This document shows positions 43,358 to 51,566 of a DNA stretch of 64,000 bases, piece by piece. The stretch is from assembly GCA_040387735.1 (NCBI GenBank), contig JAZKDE010000022.1, forward strand, positions 53,219-117,218, in the 5' to 3' direction. Positions within the stretch are counted from its first letter, which is position 1. Each line of letters opens with the position of its first letter. Below the pieces are notes generated by a model. The model saw only the letters and a list, made by a program, of their open reading frames with translations, made no database searches and had not been told where the DNA came from. Both the position numbers and the translations under genes were made by a program. This DNA is from Arcicella sp040387735. GTDB lineage: Bacteria > Bacteroidota > Bacteroidia > Cytophagales > Spirosomataceae.

Positions 43358-45859
43358 ATGGCACAAAATATTCCCAAAAACCCTGACCGCCCCAAAGAAC
43401 GAAAGCAAACGAAACAACTTTCGTTTAATTTCAACTTTAAGAGTCTTTCTCAAAATGAGCAGTTCAAATTTGTAGCAGGAATATTGTTCATTCTGGTGGC
43501 AGTTTTCTTATTATTTGCCTTTTTCTCCCATCTTTTTACGGGCGATGCTGACCAAAGTGAGATTGATACACTTTCTGGGGCTATCTCCAAAACCAAGAAA
43601 ACTGCCAATCCTTTTGGGCTTTACGGAGCTAAATTGGCCCATTTTCTCATTTTTGAATTATTTGGATGGTCTGCATTTTTGCTAATACCAGTATTATTTG
43701 TATCTGGTTTCAAATTAGCATTTAAAAGAGAACTTATTGAACTCGAAAATCTAACTTGGCAGTCATTATTTTATATGTTTTGGTTTAGTGGCTTTTTTGG
43801 ATTTTTCGTGTATATGCTTGACGCTCAAGCAAGTCTGAGTAATGTATGCGGAGGAATTGGCTATTATATTAACCAAACACTTTATGGTGTTATTGGCTGG
43901 GCATCTATTTTAGTTATTCTGTTTGTCCTCATTGTTTTCTTCGTGTATTATTATGGAATTGATTCGGTTAGTAAACTTTCAGAAAAACTAAGCAACAATG
44001 AATCAGGTAACTATGATGAAGAAACTATTCCGCAGGAAAACATTGAGAATGAAGTAGTTACCAGTTCAAAGAATGTCTCAAGAGTTAAACCTGTTGTTCA
44101 ACCGCTCGCCGAAGAAGAATTAGAAGATTTAACCATTGACCGTGAAGACAATTTCGACGAAGAAAATATTCGTCCTTACCTTCCACCAGTTGTTACACCA
44201 ACACCACCAATCACCAAAACGAGTAAAGGTGAAGTTTCATTAACCATTGAAAATGCCGTTGACATTCCAGATATTATTGAAGAGGATGACGACGTTCCCA
44301 TTGTTTTGAGTGAAAAGGACGCAATTAATGAGGAGCTACTGAAAAAATTTGGTCTGTACGACCCAATGCTTGATTTACCTCATTATAAATTCCCGACGTT
44401 AGATTTAATGAAGGAGTACGACATGGGTAAAGCCAATGTTTCGCAGGAAGAATTAAAAGCTAATTCGGATAAAATTGTGGAGACTTTGGGCAACTACGGA
44501 ATTGGTATTGCGTCGATTAAAGCCACAATTGGGCCAACTGTTACACTTTACGAAATCATTCCAGATGCGGGGGTTAGAATTTCTAAAATCAAGAATTTAG
44601 AAGATGATATTGCTCTTTCATTAGCGGCTTTGGGTATTCGTATTATTGCTCCAATTCCGGGAAAAGGTACAATTGGTATTGAAGTACCAAACAAAAATCG
44701 TGAAATGGTACCCGTTAGAATGGTAATTGGCTCAGAGAAATTCCAGAAATCAACCGCCGATTTACCCATTGTTTTGGGTAAAACAATTAGTAACGAAATC
44801 TTTGTAACTGACCTTGCCAAAATGCCTCACTTACTAATGGCGGGAGCAACAGGACAAGGAAAATCAGTTGGTTTAAACATGATTTTGACTTCATTATTAT
44901 ACAAAAAACACCCATCGCAACTCAAATTTGTGTTGGTTGACCCGAAAAAAGTAGAATTAACGCTGTTCAATAAAATAGAAAGACACTTTTTGGCAATGTT
45001 ACCAAACTCTGCCGAGGCAATTATTACCGATACAAAAAAGGTGGTTCATACGCTCAATTCATTGTGTATTGAGATGGATAATCGGTATAATTTATTGAAA
45101 GATGCTGGTTGTAGAAACTTAAAGGAATACAACGTAAAATTTGTTAATCGACGATTAAATCCAGAAAAAGGTCATTATTTCATGCCATATATCGTTTTAG
45201 TAATTGACGAATTGGCGGACTTAATGATGACTGCTGGAAAAGAAGTGGAACAACCCATCGCTCGTTTGGCTCAGTTGGCTCGTGCCATTGGAATTCACTT
45301 AGTAATCGCTACGCAACGTCCTTCGGTAAACGTAATTACGGGTACGATTAAGGCAAACTTCCCCGCTCGTTTATCATTTAAAGTAACTTCAAAAATTGAC
45401 TCTCGAACTATTTTGGATACGGGTGGAGCAGAGCAATTAGTTGGTATGGGTGATATGTTACTTTCAACAGGTTCGGATATTATTCGTTTGCAATGTGCTT
45501 TTGTGGATACGCCAGAAGTAGATGATGTTTGTGATTTTATCGGTAATCAACAAGGCTATGATTCAGCATATATGTTGCCTGAATTTGAGGGAGACAGTGA
45601 AGGAGGAAGCGATAAATCTGAATTCGATGCCAGCAATCGTGACCCATTCTTTGATGATGCCGCTCGCTTAATTGTAACACATCAGCAAGGCTCAACTTCT
45701 CTGATTCAGAGACGATTAAAATTAGGCTACAACCGTGCAGGACGTTTAATTGACCAATTAGAAGCGGCAGGAATTGTAGGTGTTTTTGAAGGCTCAAAAG
45801 CCCGTGAAGTTTTGGTGAAAGATATGGATGCTTTGGAGAGACTATTAAAAGAGCTTTAA
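43358..45859 (+). CDS. ftsK: FtsK/SpoIIIE-family DNA translocase
   Basis: 833 aa. The N-terminal part has four TM helices (~35-200), then an acidic Pro/Glu-rich linker (~215-330). The FtsK motor follows: Walker A 'GATGQGKS' near residue 494, 'VLVIDELADLMM' (Walker B) near 614, 'LARAIGIHLVIATQRPSVNVITG'. The C-terminal gamma winged helix (~770-833) 'STSLIQRRLKLGYNRAGRLIDQLEAAGIVG' reads KOPS-type DNA signals. It pumps chromosomal DNA at the septum and activates XerCD at dif. Complete. Confidence 0.95.
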   Translation: MAQNIPKNPDRPKERKQTKQLSFNFNFKSLSQNEQFKFVAGILFILVAVFLLFAFFSHLFTGDADQSEIDTLSGAISKTKKTANPFGLYGAKLAHFLIFELFGWSAFLLIPVLFVSGFKLAFKRELIELENLTWQSLFYMFWFSGFFGFFVYMLDAQASLSNVCGGIGYYINQTLYGVIGWASILVILFVLIVFFVYYYGIDSVSKLSEKLSNNESGNYDEETIPQENIENEVVTSSKNVSRVKPVVQPLAEEELEDLTIDREDNFDEENIRPYLPPVVTPTPPITKTSKGEVSLTIENAVDIPDIIEEDDDVPIVLSEKDAINEELLKKFGLYDPMLDLPHYKFPTLDLMKEYDMGKANVSQEELKANSDKIVETLGNYGIGIASIKATIGPTVTLYEIIPDAGVRISKIKNLEDDIALSLAALGIRIIAPIPGKGTIGIEVPNKNREMVPVRMVIGSEKFQKSTADLPIVLGKTISNEIFVTDLAKMPHLLMAGATGQGKSVGLNMILTSLLYKKHPSQLKFVLVDPKKVELTLFNKIERHFLAMLPNSAEAIITDTKKVVHTLNSLCIEMDNRYNLLKDAGCRNLKEYNVKFVNRRLNPEKGHYFMPYIVLVIDELADLMMTAGKEVEQPIARLAQLARAIGIHLVIATQRPSVNVITGTIKANFPARLSFKVTSKIDSRTILDTGGAEQLVGMGDMLLSTGSDIIRLQCAFVDTPEVDDVCDFIGNQQGYDSAYMLPEFEGDSEGGSDKSEFDASNRDPFFDDAARLIVTHQQGSTSLIQRRLKLGYNRAGRLIDQLEAAGIVGVFEGSKAREVLVKDMDALERLLKEL

Positions 45860-45869
45860 AAAAAGTAAA

Positions 45870-45917
45870 AAGGGAGTAAAAGACGAATGACTAAATTCAT
45901 TCTTCCTTTACTCCCTT
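45870..45917. terminator. Bidirectional terminator between ftsK and the SlyD-like gene
   Basis: AAGGGAGTAAA (45870-45880) pairs with TTTACTCCCTT (45907-45917), extended inside by GAATGA/TCATTC. Confidence 0.82.
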
Positions 45918-45932
45918 CTTCATTCCTGTTTG

Positions 45933-46364
45933 TTATCCGATAGAAACCAATTCCAAATCAAAAATCAAATCCTTTCCAGCCAAAGGGTGGTTAGCATCTA
46001 ATGTTATCGTAGTGTCGGTAACTTCTACCACCGTTACTGGCATAACTTGGCCAGTACCATCTTGGTGCATATTTAATTGCATACCAACTTCGTAAGGAAT
46101 ATCCGAAGGAATTTCTGCTTTGTTGAACACCGCCAAATAATTTGGATCCATATCTCCGTACGCTTCCGCCGCAGGAATATGAATTGTCTTTTTTTCACCT
46201 ACACTCATACCCGTCACACCTTCGTCAAAGCCTTTGATAACCATTCCTGAACCAACTTCAAAATCTAAAGGCTCACGTCCAGCCGAACTATCAAAAAGAG
46301 TTCCGTCAGTCAATTTTCCTGTGTAGTGGACGCTAATTTTATCGCCCGATTTTACTTGTGCCAT
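45933..46364 (-). CDS. slyD: SlyD-like FKBP-type peptidyl-prolyl cis-trans isomerase
   Basis: 143 aa. The FKBP core is split by an insert-in-flap (IF) domain as in SlyD: 'VHYTGKLTDGTLFDSSAGREPLDFEVGSGMVIKGFDEGVTGMSVGEKK', IF region ~70-120 ('YGDMDPNYLAVFNKAEIP', 'MPVTVVEVTDTTITLDANHPLAGKDL'), then the closing strand 'IFDLELVSIG'. It catalyses proline isomerisation and acts as a chaperone in the cytoplasm. The His-rich metal-binding tail of E. coli SlyD is absent, as in many phyla. Confidence 0.93.
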   Translation of the reverse strand: MAQVKSGDKISVHYTGKLTDGTLFDSSAGREPLDFEVGSGMVIKGFDEGVTGMSVGEKKTIHIPAAEAYGDMDPNYLAVFNKAEIPSDIPYEVGMQLNMHQDGTGQVMPVTVVEVTDTTITLDANHPLAGKDLIFDLELVSIG

Positions 46365-46545
46365 TGTCTATATTTGTTAAATTTTTGGCAAAGTTCGGGA
46401 ATGGGGCTTAAATATGCTAATTTGAAAAATGGTTTAATAGGCAGATAATTTCGTAAATTATTATTCAACATAAAATTTTGCACAAAGTGTCAACCTTTTG
46501 TTTGAAGAAATTTGAAGTCCTAAAAACAATCTATAATTTTATCGA

Positions 46546-46788
46546 ATGAACGAAATCATCATCGAAATACTTGGCTGGATAGCCTCAATTCTCATTGTTG
46601 GAGCTTTTGCTCTAAATTCTCTTAATAAAATTCCTTCAAATTCTACGGCTTATCAATTGGCAAACCTTATTGGTGGTATTTTTTTTGTGGTTAATACGAT
46701 ACATCATAAAGCTTACCCGTCTGCAATGGTCAATGTTGTTTGGGTTTTTATTGCCATTTTTGCCTTACTAAAAAAACAAAAATTATGA
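46546..46788 (+). CDS. CBU_0592-like small membrane protein
   Basis: 80 aa with three predicted TM helices. The pattern 'EILGWIASILIVGAFALNSLNKIPSNSTAYQLANLIGGIFFVVNTIHHKAYPSAMVNVVWVFIAIFAL' matches the CBU_0592-type family of unknown function. The stop overlaps the next ATG (ATGA at 46785-46788), so it is translationally coupled to the cyclase-family gene. Confidence 0.75.
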   Translation: MNEIIIEILGWIASILIVGAFALNSLNKIPSNSTAYQLANLIGGIFFVVNTIHHKAYPSAMVNVVWVFIAIFALLKKQKL

Positions 46789-47444
46789 AATTCATAGATT
46801 TAAGTCACGTCATTGAAGAAGGTGTGGTAACCTACAAAGGACTTCCTGCACCCATTATTTGCGACTTTTGGACTCGGGAAGAATCCAAACAATGGTATGA
46901 AGAAGGCACCTCTTTTCAGATGGGAAAAATAGAAATGGTATCTAATACGGGTACGTATTTAGACACACCGTTTCACCGTTATGAAGACGGTAAAGATTTA
47001 TCCGAAATCTTGGTTGAACAAACTGCCATGTTAGATTCAGTTTTAATCCAAGTTTCTTATCATCAAACACTTGCCATTGACAAATCATATTTTGAAGGAT
47101 TAGATTTAAAAAATAAAGCCGTTTTAGTAAATACTAATTGGGATGAAAACTGGAAGACTGATGCTTATTACTCAAATAACCCATATTTGACGGCTGATGC
47201 AGCCGAATATTTGGTTTTACAAGGGGTAAAGTTAGTCGGCATTGATTCTCATAATATTGATGACGTACAAGGAAAATCTCGCCCAGTGCATACTATTTTA
47301 CTAAAAAACGAAATTTTGATTGTAGAACACCTTTGTAATTTGAAAGAAATTCCAACAAATACTCCTTTCAAATTTTCGGCAACACCACCAAAAATCAAAG
47401 GTATGGGAACATTTCCTGTACGAGCGTATGCCGTATTAGACTAA
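46785..47444 (+). CDS. Cyclase-family protein (kynurenine-formamidase-like) with degenerate metal site
   Basis: 219 aa from the ATG at 46785. PF04199 features: 'FIDLSHVIEEGVVTYKGLPAP' at the start, 'GVKLVGIDSHNIDD' and 'GKSRPVHTILLKNEILIVEHLCNLKEIP'. The family metal-binding motif H-x-G-T-H-x-D-x-P-x-H reads N54-T-G-T-Y58-L-D60-T-P-F-H64 here, so two His ligands are replaced by Asn and Tyr while Asp60 and His64 remain. It may be a catalytically changed or non-metal subgroup. A 19-bp duplication spans its stop codon. Confidence 0.82.
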   Translation: MKFIDLSHVIEEGVVTYKGLPAPIICDFWTREESKQWYEEGTSFQMGKIEMVSNTGTYLDTPFHRYEDGKDLSEILVEQTAMLDSVLIQVSYHQTLAIDKSYFEGLDLKNKAVLVNTNWDENWKTDAYYSNNPYLTADAAEYLVLQGVKLVGIDSHNIDDVQGKSRPVHTILLKNEILIVEHLCNLKEIPTNTPFKFSATPPKIKGMGTFPVRAYAVLD

Positions 47445-47464
47445 ATATGCCGTATTAGACTAAA
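47427..47464 (+). repeat. Exact 19-bp tandem duplication spanning a stop codon
   Basis: TATGCCGTATTAGACTAAA occurs at 47427-47445 and again immediately at 47446-47464. The first copy carries the TAA stop of the cyclase-family gene; the second is non-coding. No mismatches, so it is recent. Confidence 0.9.
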
Positions 47465-47483
47465 AGTACCAAAGAAACAAATC

Positions 47484-48065
47484 ATGAATTTACTCCATTT
47501 AGATACACTCACTGTTGCTAAACAATTATTGGGGTTTACGCTCGTCCATGAAAGCGAAGAGGGAATTACAGCAGGAATTATTGTAGAAACTGAAGGCTAT
47601 CTCCAAGGTGACCCTGCTTGCCATGCCTACCGACGAAAAAGCGAACGAAATGCTCCCATGTTTGGCGATGTGGGAACAATTTACGTCTATCAGATTTACG
47701 GAATGTACTTTTGCGTCAATATTTCTACCAATCAAAAAGACATCGGTGAAGCGGTACTTATTCGTGCTTTAGAGCCAACGGAAGGGCTGGATTTAATGCA
47801 AGAAAGGCGTTTATTGAAATCGAAACTAACGAGTTTGAAAACGAAAGATTTGTGTTCTGGACCGAGTAAATTAGTGCAGGCATTGGGAATTCACAAAGGA
47901 ATGAACCATTGGAATATTCTCAATTCTGACTTAAAAATTATTCCTCCGCAAAATAAAATTCCTGAAAGTGAAGTCATTACGACCACCAGAATTGGAATTA
48001 CTCAAGGAGCTGATTTGCCGTATCGCTATTATTTGAAAGGAAATAAATTTGTGAGTAAACGGTAA
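47484..48065 (+). CDS. mpg: DNA-3-methyladenine glycosylase (AAG/MPG family)
   Basis: 193 aa, normal length for PF02245. Removes 3-methyladenine and hypoxanthine from DNA to start base excision repair. Motifs: 'AGIIVETEGYLQGDPACHAYRRKSERNAPMFGDVGTIYVYQIYGMYFCVN' containing the catalytic Glu in 'VETEGY' and the intercalating Tyr region 'YVYQIYGMYFCVN'; then 'GEAVLIRALEP' and 'LCSGPSKLVQALGI'. Complete. Same direction as the cyclase-family gene, 39 nt later. Confidence 0.93.
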   Translation: MNLLHLDTLTVAKQLLGFTLVHESEEGITAGIIVETEGYLQGDPACHAYRRKSERNAPMFGDVGTIYVYQIYGMYFCVNISTNQKDIGEAVLIRALEPTEGLDLMQERRLLKSKLTSLKTKDLCSGPSKLVQALGIHKGMNHWNILNSDLKIIPPQNKIPESEVITTTRIGITQGADLPYRYYLKGNKFVSKR

Positions 48066-48092
48066 ATATAATCGCCAGATTCTCTTATTTTT

Positions 48093-48131
48093 CTGACCTT
48101 CCCGAAAATTTCAGAACTTTCGGAAGGTCAG
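48093..48131. terminator. Bidirectional terminator between mpg and the EamA transporter gene
   Basis: CTGACCTTCCCGAAA (48093-48107) pairs with TTTCGGAAGGTCAG (48118-48131), with one bulged C. Confidence 0.75.
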
Positions 48132-48135
48132 ATAT

Positions 48136-49050
48136 CTAAATTAAGCCCTGATAAGAAATCAATCCAATGGCAATAACCGCCAATGCCAAACCAATTTTAT
48201 TAAGATTAGACAGTTTTTCGTGGAAGAAAATCAAGGCAATTAAAGCCGAAATTAGAATGACGCTAATGTTATAAATTGGCAAAACAAATGCTCCGTTATT
48301 CTGAAAAGCATCTAAAGCTTTTAAGAGAAAATAGAACGACAAAAAATTCGGAATTCCTAAAGGAAATGCCGCCCAAAGGCTTTTCAATTCCAATTTCTCT
48401 TTTCCTTGTATAATTCTCAATATCAACACAATACCTCCAAAAAGCACCGAACCCATTAGAATTGTCAAAGTAAAAGGAATGGTATTGCCAGAAGCTGTTA
48501 CATATTTGGCATTCAAGAAATTAAAGGTTGTATTGGTAATTCCGTACATTACAAAAACAGCAATTGGCAATAACCAATCGGAGGTTTTTACGGTTCGCTT
48601 TTCGGCATTTTCATCTTTTTTCAAGGTACTCAAAACCACCGCAACAATTGCTAATGCTAATCCTAAATAATTCAATCCATCAAAGTTTTGACTTGATTTC
48701 AAGACTATTAAACTAAAAATGACAGGAATTACCAACGAAATATTATTGGCTAATGAGGTAGCTGTAATACCCATTCTTTGCGTAGAAACACCCGAAAGTA
48801 AGAATGTTACCACAAAACCTACGCCCAAAAGCATCGCAAAAATGGTAGAAGACTGCGTAAAATCAGGATTAAAATGTTGATTATCAGGAAGAAAAACTAA
48901 TCCAGTTAAAACACAAACTGGATAATTGAGAATAATCGCTTGAAAAGTATTGACTCCAAAACGTGGGTGTAAACGGAAGTTGATAAGCAATAAGACAGAA
49001 AAAAGAACGCTGAGAGCTAAGTAAATCATAGTAAAAATTGAGTAGGGCAT
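48136..49050 (-). CDS. EamA/DMT-family transporter
   Basis: 304 aa with ten predicted TM helices in two five-helix halves, the drug/metabolite transporter layout. 'TATSLANNISLVIPVIFSLIVLKSSQNFDGLNYLGLALAIVAVVLSTL' ends the first half, and 'NNGAFVLPIYNISVILISALIALIFFHEKLSNLNKIGLALAVIAIGLIS' is the equivalent in the second. The family exports small metabolites; the substrate is unknown. An internal ATG at 49029 (MIYLALSV) is an alternative start. Confidence 0.85.
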   Translation of the reverse strand: MPYSIFTMIYLALSVLFSVLLLINFRLHPRFGVNTFQAIILNYPVCVLTGLVFLPDNQHFNPDFTQSSTIFAMLLGVGFVVTFLLSGVSTQRMGITATSLANNISLVIPVIFSLIVLKSSQNFDGLNYLGLALAIVAVVLSTLKKDENAEKRTVKTSDWLLPIAVFVMYGITNTTFNFLNAKYVTASGNTIPFTLTILMGSVLFGGIVLILRIIQGKEKLELKSLWAAFPLGIPNFLSFYFLLKALDAFQNNGAFVLPIYNISVILISALIALIFFHEKLSNLNKIGLALAVIAIGLISYQGLI

Positions 49051-49103
49051 ATAACATACGCCTATTGGGAATAATAATTATGTTTGCGAAACGCATCACA
49101 AAA

Positions 49104-49131
49104 ATGGCACGAACTTTTGAATTCGTGCCAT
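49104..49131 (-). terminator. Terminator after hemH
   Basis: ATGGCACGAA (49104-49113) pairs with TTCGTGCCAT (49122-49131); on the minus strand a T-run follows. Confidence 0.75.
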
Positions 49132-49202
49132 AAATATCATTTTTTTATTTTGCTTAATTTGAGGTTGTGTAAATGTATTACACTAACGCTATCCGCTAAA
49201 AT

Positions 49203-50270
49203 CTATGATGATTTTCTAACTAAATCTTCCAATAATTCCACCCAAAGTGGCGAGTTATTAAGGCTTTCTACTAATTGCCAATGTTTTCCCCCATGCTCTT
49301 CAAAAATCTCTTTGTACTCCTCTCCTACTTCAATGGTCGTTTCTAAACAATCTGAAACGAAGGCAGGAGAAAATGCTAAAACACTCTTTTTACCTGATTT
49401 TGCTAAATCTTTTATCACATCATCAGTATATGGTTTTATCCAAGGGTCATTACCCAAACGAGACTGAAAAGAGGTTGTATAAGTTCCTTCTTCTAAGCCC
49501 AATTCTTTTACCATCAAACGAGTCGTTGCAAAACATTGAGCTCTGTAACAAAGTTGATTCATGCTGTGAAGTGTATCGCAACAAGAACCTAATTTGCAAA
49601 CTTCTCCCGTACAATCACCTTTTCTCATGTGTCTTTCTGGCAACCCGTGATAACTAAAAAGGAAATGATCAAAGTGATTTTCAGCCATGTATTTACGAGC
49701 AGTTTGGACAAAATGTTCGATAAATTTAGGATGGTCAAAGAATGTATTCGTAAATTTTATCTCAGGAATAACTTGCCAGTTACCCACAATTTTCATGGTT
49801 TTCTCAAAAACAGAACCCGTACTTGCCGAAGCATACTGTGGAAAAAATGGAACAACAATAATTTTTTGAAAACCCGATTTTTTGAATTGCTCCAAACCAG
49901 CATCCATACTCGGTGATTGATAACGCATCGCTAATTTCACGACGTAATCATCTCCCAATTTTTCTTGGAGCATTTTTTCTACGTCTTCGCCGTAAAATTT
50001 AAGCGGAGAACCTCTTTCTTCCCATAATTCCTGATAAATCTTAGCTGATTTAGGCGAACGAAACGGAGCAATAATTAAGTTTACTAATGGCCATCTAAAA
50101 ACGGCAGGAATATCAATAACTCGTCCATCCATCAAAAACTCACGGAGATATTTACGCACATCGGGCGTACTGGGAGAATCGGGTGTTCCGAGATTTACAA
50201 TCAATACACCAGTCTTAAATTTTACTTTTGTTTGAGATTCTGACAACGTTTGTGGTTCAATGGTTTGCAT
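49203..50270 (-). CDS. hemH: Ferrochelatase with a Cys-rich insert
   Basis: 355 aa. Inserts Fe(II) into protoporphyrin (or coproporphyrin) as a terminal heme step. Motifs: 'GVLIVNLGTPDSP' (~21-33), the catalytic 'SYHGLPERH' with His208, 'TSFQSRLG', and 'AFVSDCLETTIEVGEEY' with the conserved Glu. Residues 220-246 hold six cysteines (C220, C225, C230, C231, C241, C246), more than catalysis needs; a [2Fe-2S] cluster, as in some bacterial ferrochelatases, is possible. Monocistronic. Confidence 0.94.
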   Translation of the reverse strand: MQTIEPQTLSESQTKVKFKTGVLIVNLGTPDSPSTPDVRKYLREFLMDGRVIDIPAVFRWPLVNLIIAPFRSPKSAKIYQELWEERGSPLKFYGEDVEKMLQEKLGDDYVVKLAMRYQSPSMDAGLEQFKKSGFQKIIVVPFFPQYASASTGSVFEKTMKIVGNWQVIPEIKFTNTFFDHPKFIEHFVQTARKYMAENHFDHFLFSYHGLPERHMRKGDCTGEVCKLGSCCDTLHSMNQLCYRAQCFATTRLMVKELGLEEGTYTTSFQSRLGNDPWIKPYTDDVIKDLAKSGKKSVLAFSPAFVSDCLETTIEVGEEYKEIFEEHGGKHWQLVESLNNSPLWVELLEDLVRKSS

Positions 50271-50348
50271 AATGTTTTTACGAGACTTACGGTTAATCTG
50301 TTTAATCAGACTTAAAAATAACCGTTAAAGAGTGCTTTTTGTTCAAAT

Positions 50349-51485
50349 CTAATCTTTCCAACCCGTCGGTTTGAAAGGGGTACGGTATAATCCGTCACTA
50401 CATTGTACTAAATCTTTACAACCAACTTTACCTGGCGGACAAGAGAATACTTCTCCTGATAATATTTTGGGAACTGGTAACTCGTCTTTTGGAACACCCA
50501 AAGAGCGGTCAATGTAAAATATTTTTTTACGAACCGAATAAACGTCAAAAATTCCCAAAATTTTCTCGCTTGGATTCGTTAAAGACTTGATATTGAAGCT
50601 AAAACGGGTTTCAGCGGGTACGTCAAATAGTGTTCCGTTACTTTGTGTTTGAGCTTTTAAACTCTGATAATAATTATAAGAATTACTGGTAATCGCTCTT
50701 TGCTCAAACTGTAAATAATAAGGCGAAATACCTTCAAAGGGAACTCTGGCTACTAATTTTCCCGTAATTCGTTGACCATTGAGGTACGAATCCGATAAAA
50801 TATTAAGGTCTGTCGAGAAATTAATATCCCAACAATCGCCATCACAAAGATAATTCAAAGTTTTTTCAGATGGAACTCTTGGTTGCACACAAGTATTAAG
50901 GACAAAGTCATAAGTTCCTCCCACACAGGTTTCACAAACGTAGGCTCTTTCGTAATGTTTCCAATACCACTGATAATTATCGCCCGTGGTAGCAGGGTCT
51001 TGAAAGTCAAGATAAATATTAAAACCACCACGTCGAGGGTCACCTTTAGCGTAATTATCGGCAACTTCAAATCGAGTTAATAGGTTTTCAATTTCTGGAA
51101 CGGGCTTCATGGTCTCCGCCAGTGATTGATATTTTTTCCCATCGGAAGTTTCAATGTTAAGCGTGTAAGTTCCCCCAACTCGTCCCGAAAATGTCGTAGA
51201 GGATAAATACGTTCCTTTTGTGGTGGATTCGGTCAAGTCTTGTCGTACTCCTTTTTCATCCAAAAAATATACCTTGGCTTTGGTAACAGGTAAAAAATAA
51301 CTTCCTGTCAATTTATCCGAAGACATATACAAACGTACTTTATGCGGGCCAGGTTGGTCAGTCAAAGAAGCTTCTATGGACAAAAAACTCTGGGCTGCCA
51401 CTTGGTCAAAATCGGTTATTGGTGTAATACACGAACCGACCAATACCAGAAGTAAAATTAGATATATGGGAAATTTAGTTTTCAT
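50349..51485 (-). CDS. DUF4249 lipoprotein
   Basis: 378 aa with a lipoprotein signal ('LILLLVLVGSC', lipobox Cys near residue 19). Then Ig-like/beta segments typical of DUF4249: 'FLSIEASLTDQPGPHKVRLYMSSD', 'KAKVYFLDEKGVRQDLTE', 'GGTYTLNIETSDGKKYQS'. A Cys-rich insert ('CETCVGGTYDFVLNTCVQPRVPSEKTLNYLCDGDC') and a Cys-rich C-terminus ('SCPPGKVGCKDLVQCSDG') are also present. In Bacteroidota these proteins accompany TonB-dependent receptors, as here. Probably a surface lipoprotein assisting import; ligand unknown. Confidence 0.9.
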   Translation of the reverse strand: MKTKFPIYLILLLVLVGSCITPITDFDQVAAQSFLSIEASLTDQPGPHKVRLYMSSDKLTGSYFLPVTKAKVYFLDEKGVRQDLTESTTKGTYLSSTTFSGRVGGTYTLNIETSDGKKYQSLAETMKPVPEIENLLTRFEVADNYAKGDPRRGGFNIYLDFQDPATTGDNYQWYWKHYERAYVCETCVGGTYDFVLNTCVQPRVPSEKTLNYLCDGDCWDINFSTDLNILSDSYLNGQRITGKLVARVPFEGISPYYLQFEQRAITSNSYNYYQSLKAQTQSNGTLFDVPAETRFSFNIKSLTNPSEKILGIFDVYSVRKKIFYIDRSLGVPKDELPVPKILSGEVFSCPPGKVGCKDLVQCSDGLYRTPFKPTGWKD

Positions 51486-51498
51486 GAGATTAATTGTT

Positions 51499-51562
51499 TT
51501 GAGGTATTAGCATACTGAATGCTTTAAACTTAGGACGTAATTCGTCGGACTTAATACCTCAA
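51499..51562. repeat. 11-bp inverted repeat between the TonB-receptor and DUF4249 genes
   Basis: TTGAGGTATTA (51499-51509) is the exact complement of TAATACCTCAA (51552-51562), with a 42-nt loop that carries a small internal stem. It fills nearly all of the 81-bp spacer and shares the GGTATTA core with 10248-10400. Confidence 0.55.
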
Positions 51563-51566
51563 TCAT

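Noticed and set aside
49084..49916. Several plus-strand ORFs of 90-130 codons
   Set aside because: They lie opposite hemH and its terminator and have no protein-like motifs; shadows of the real gene.
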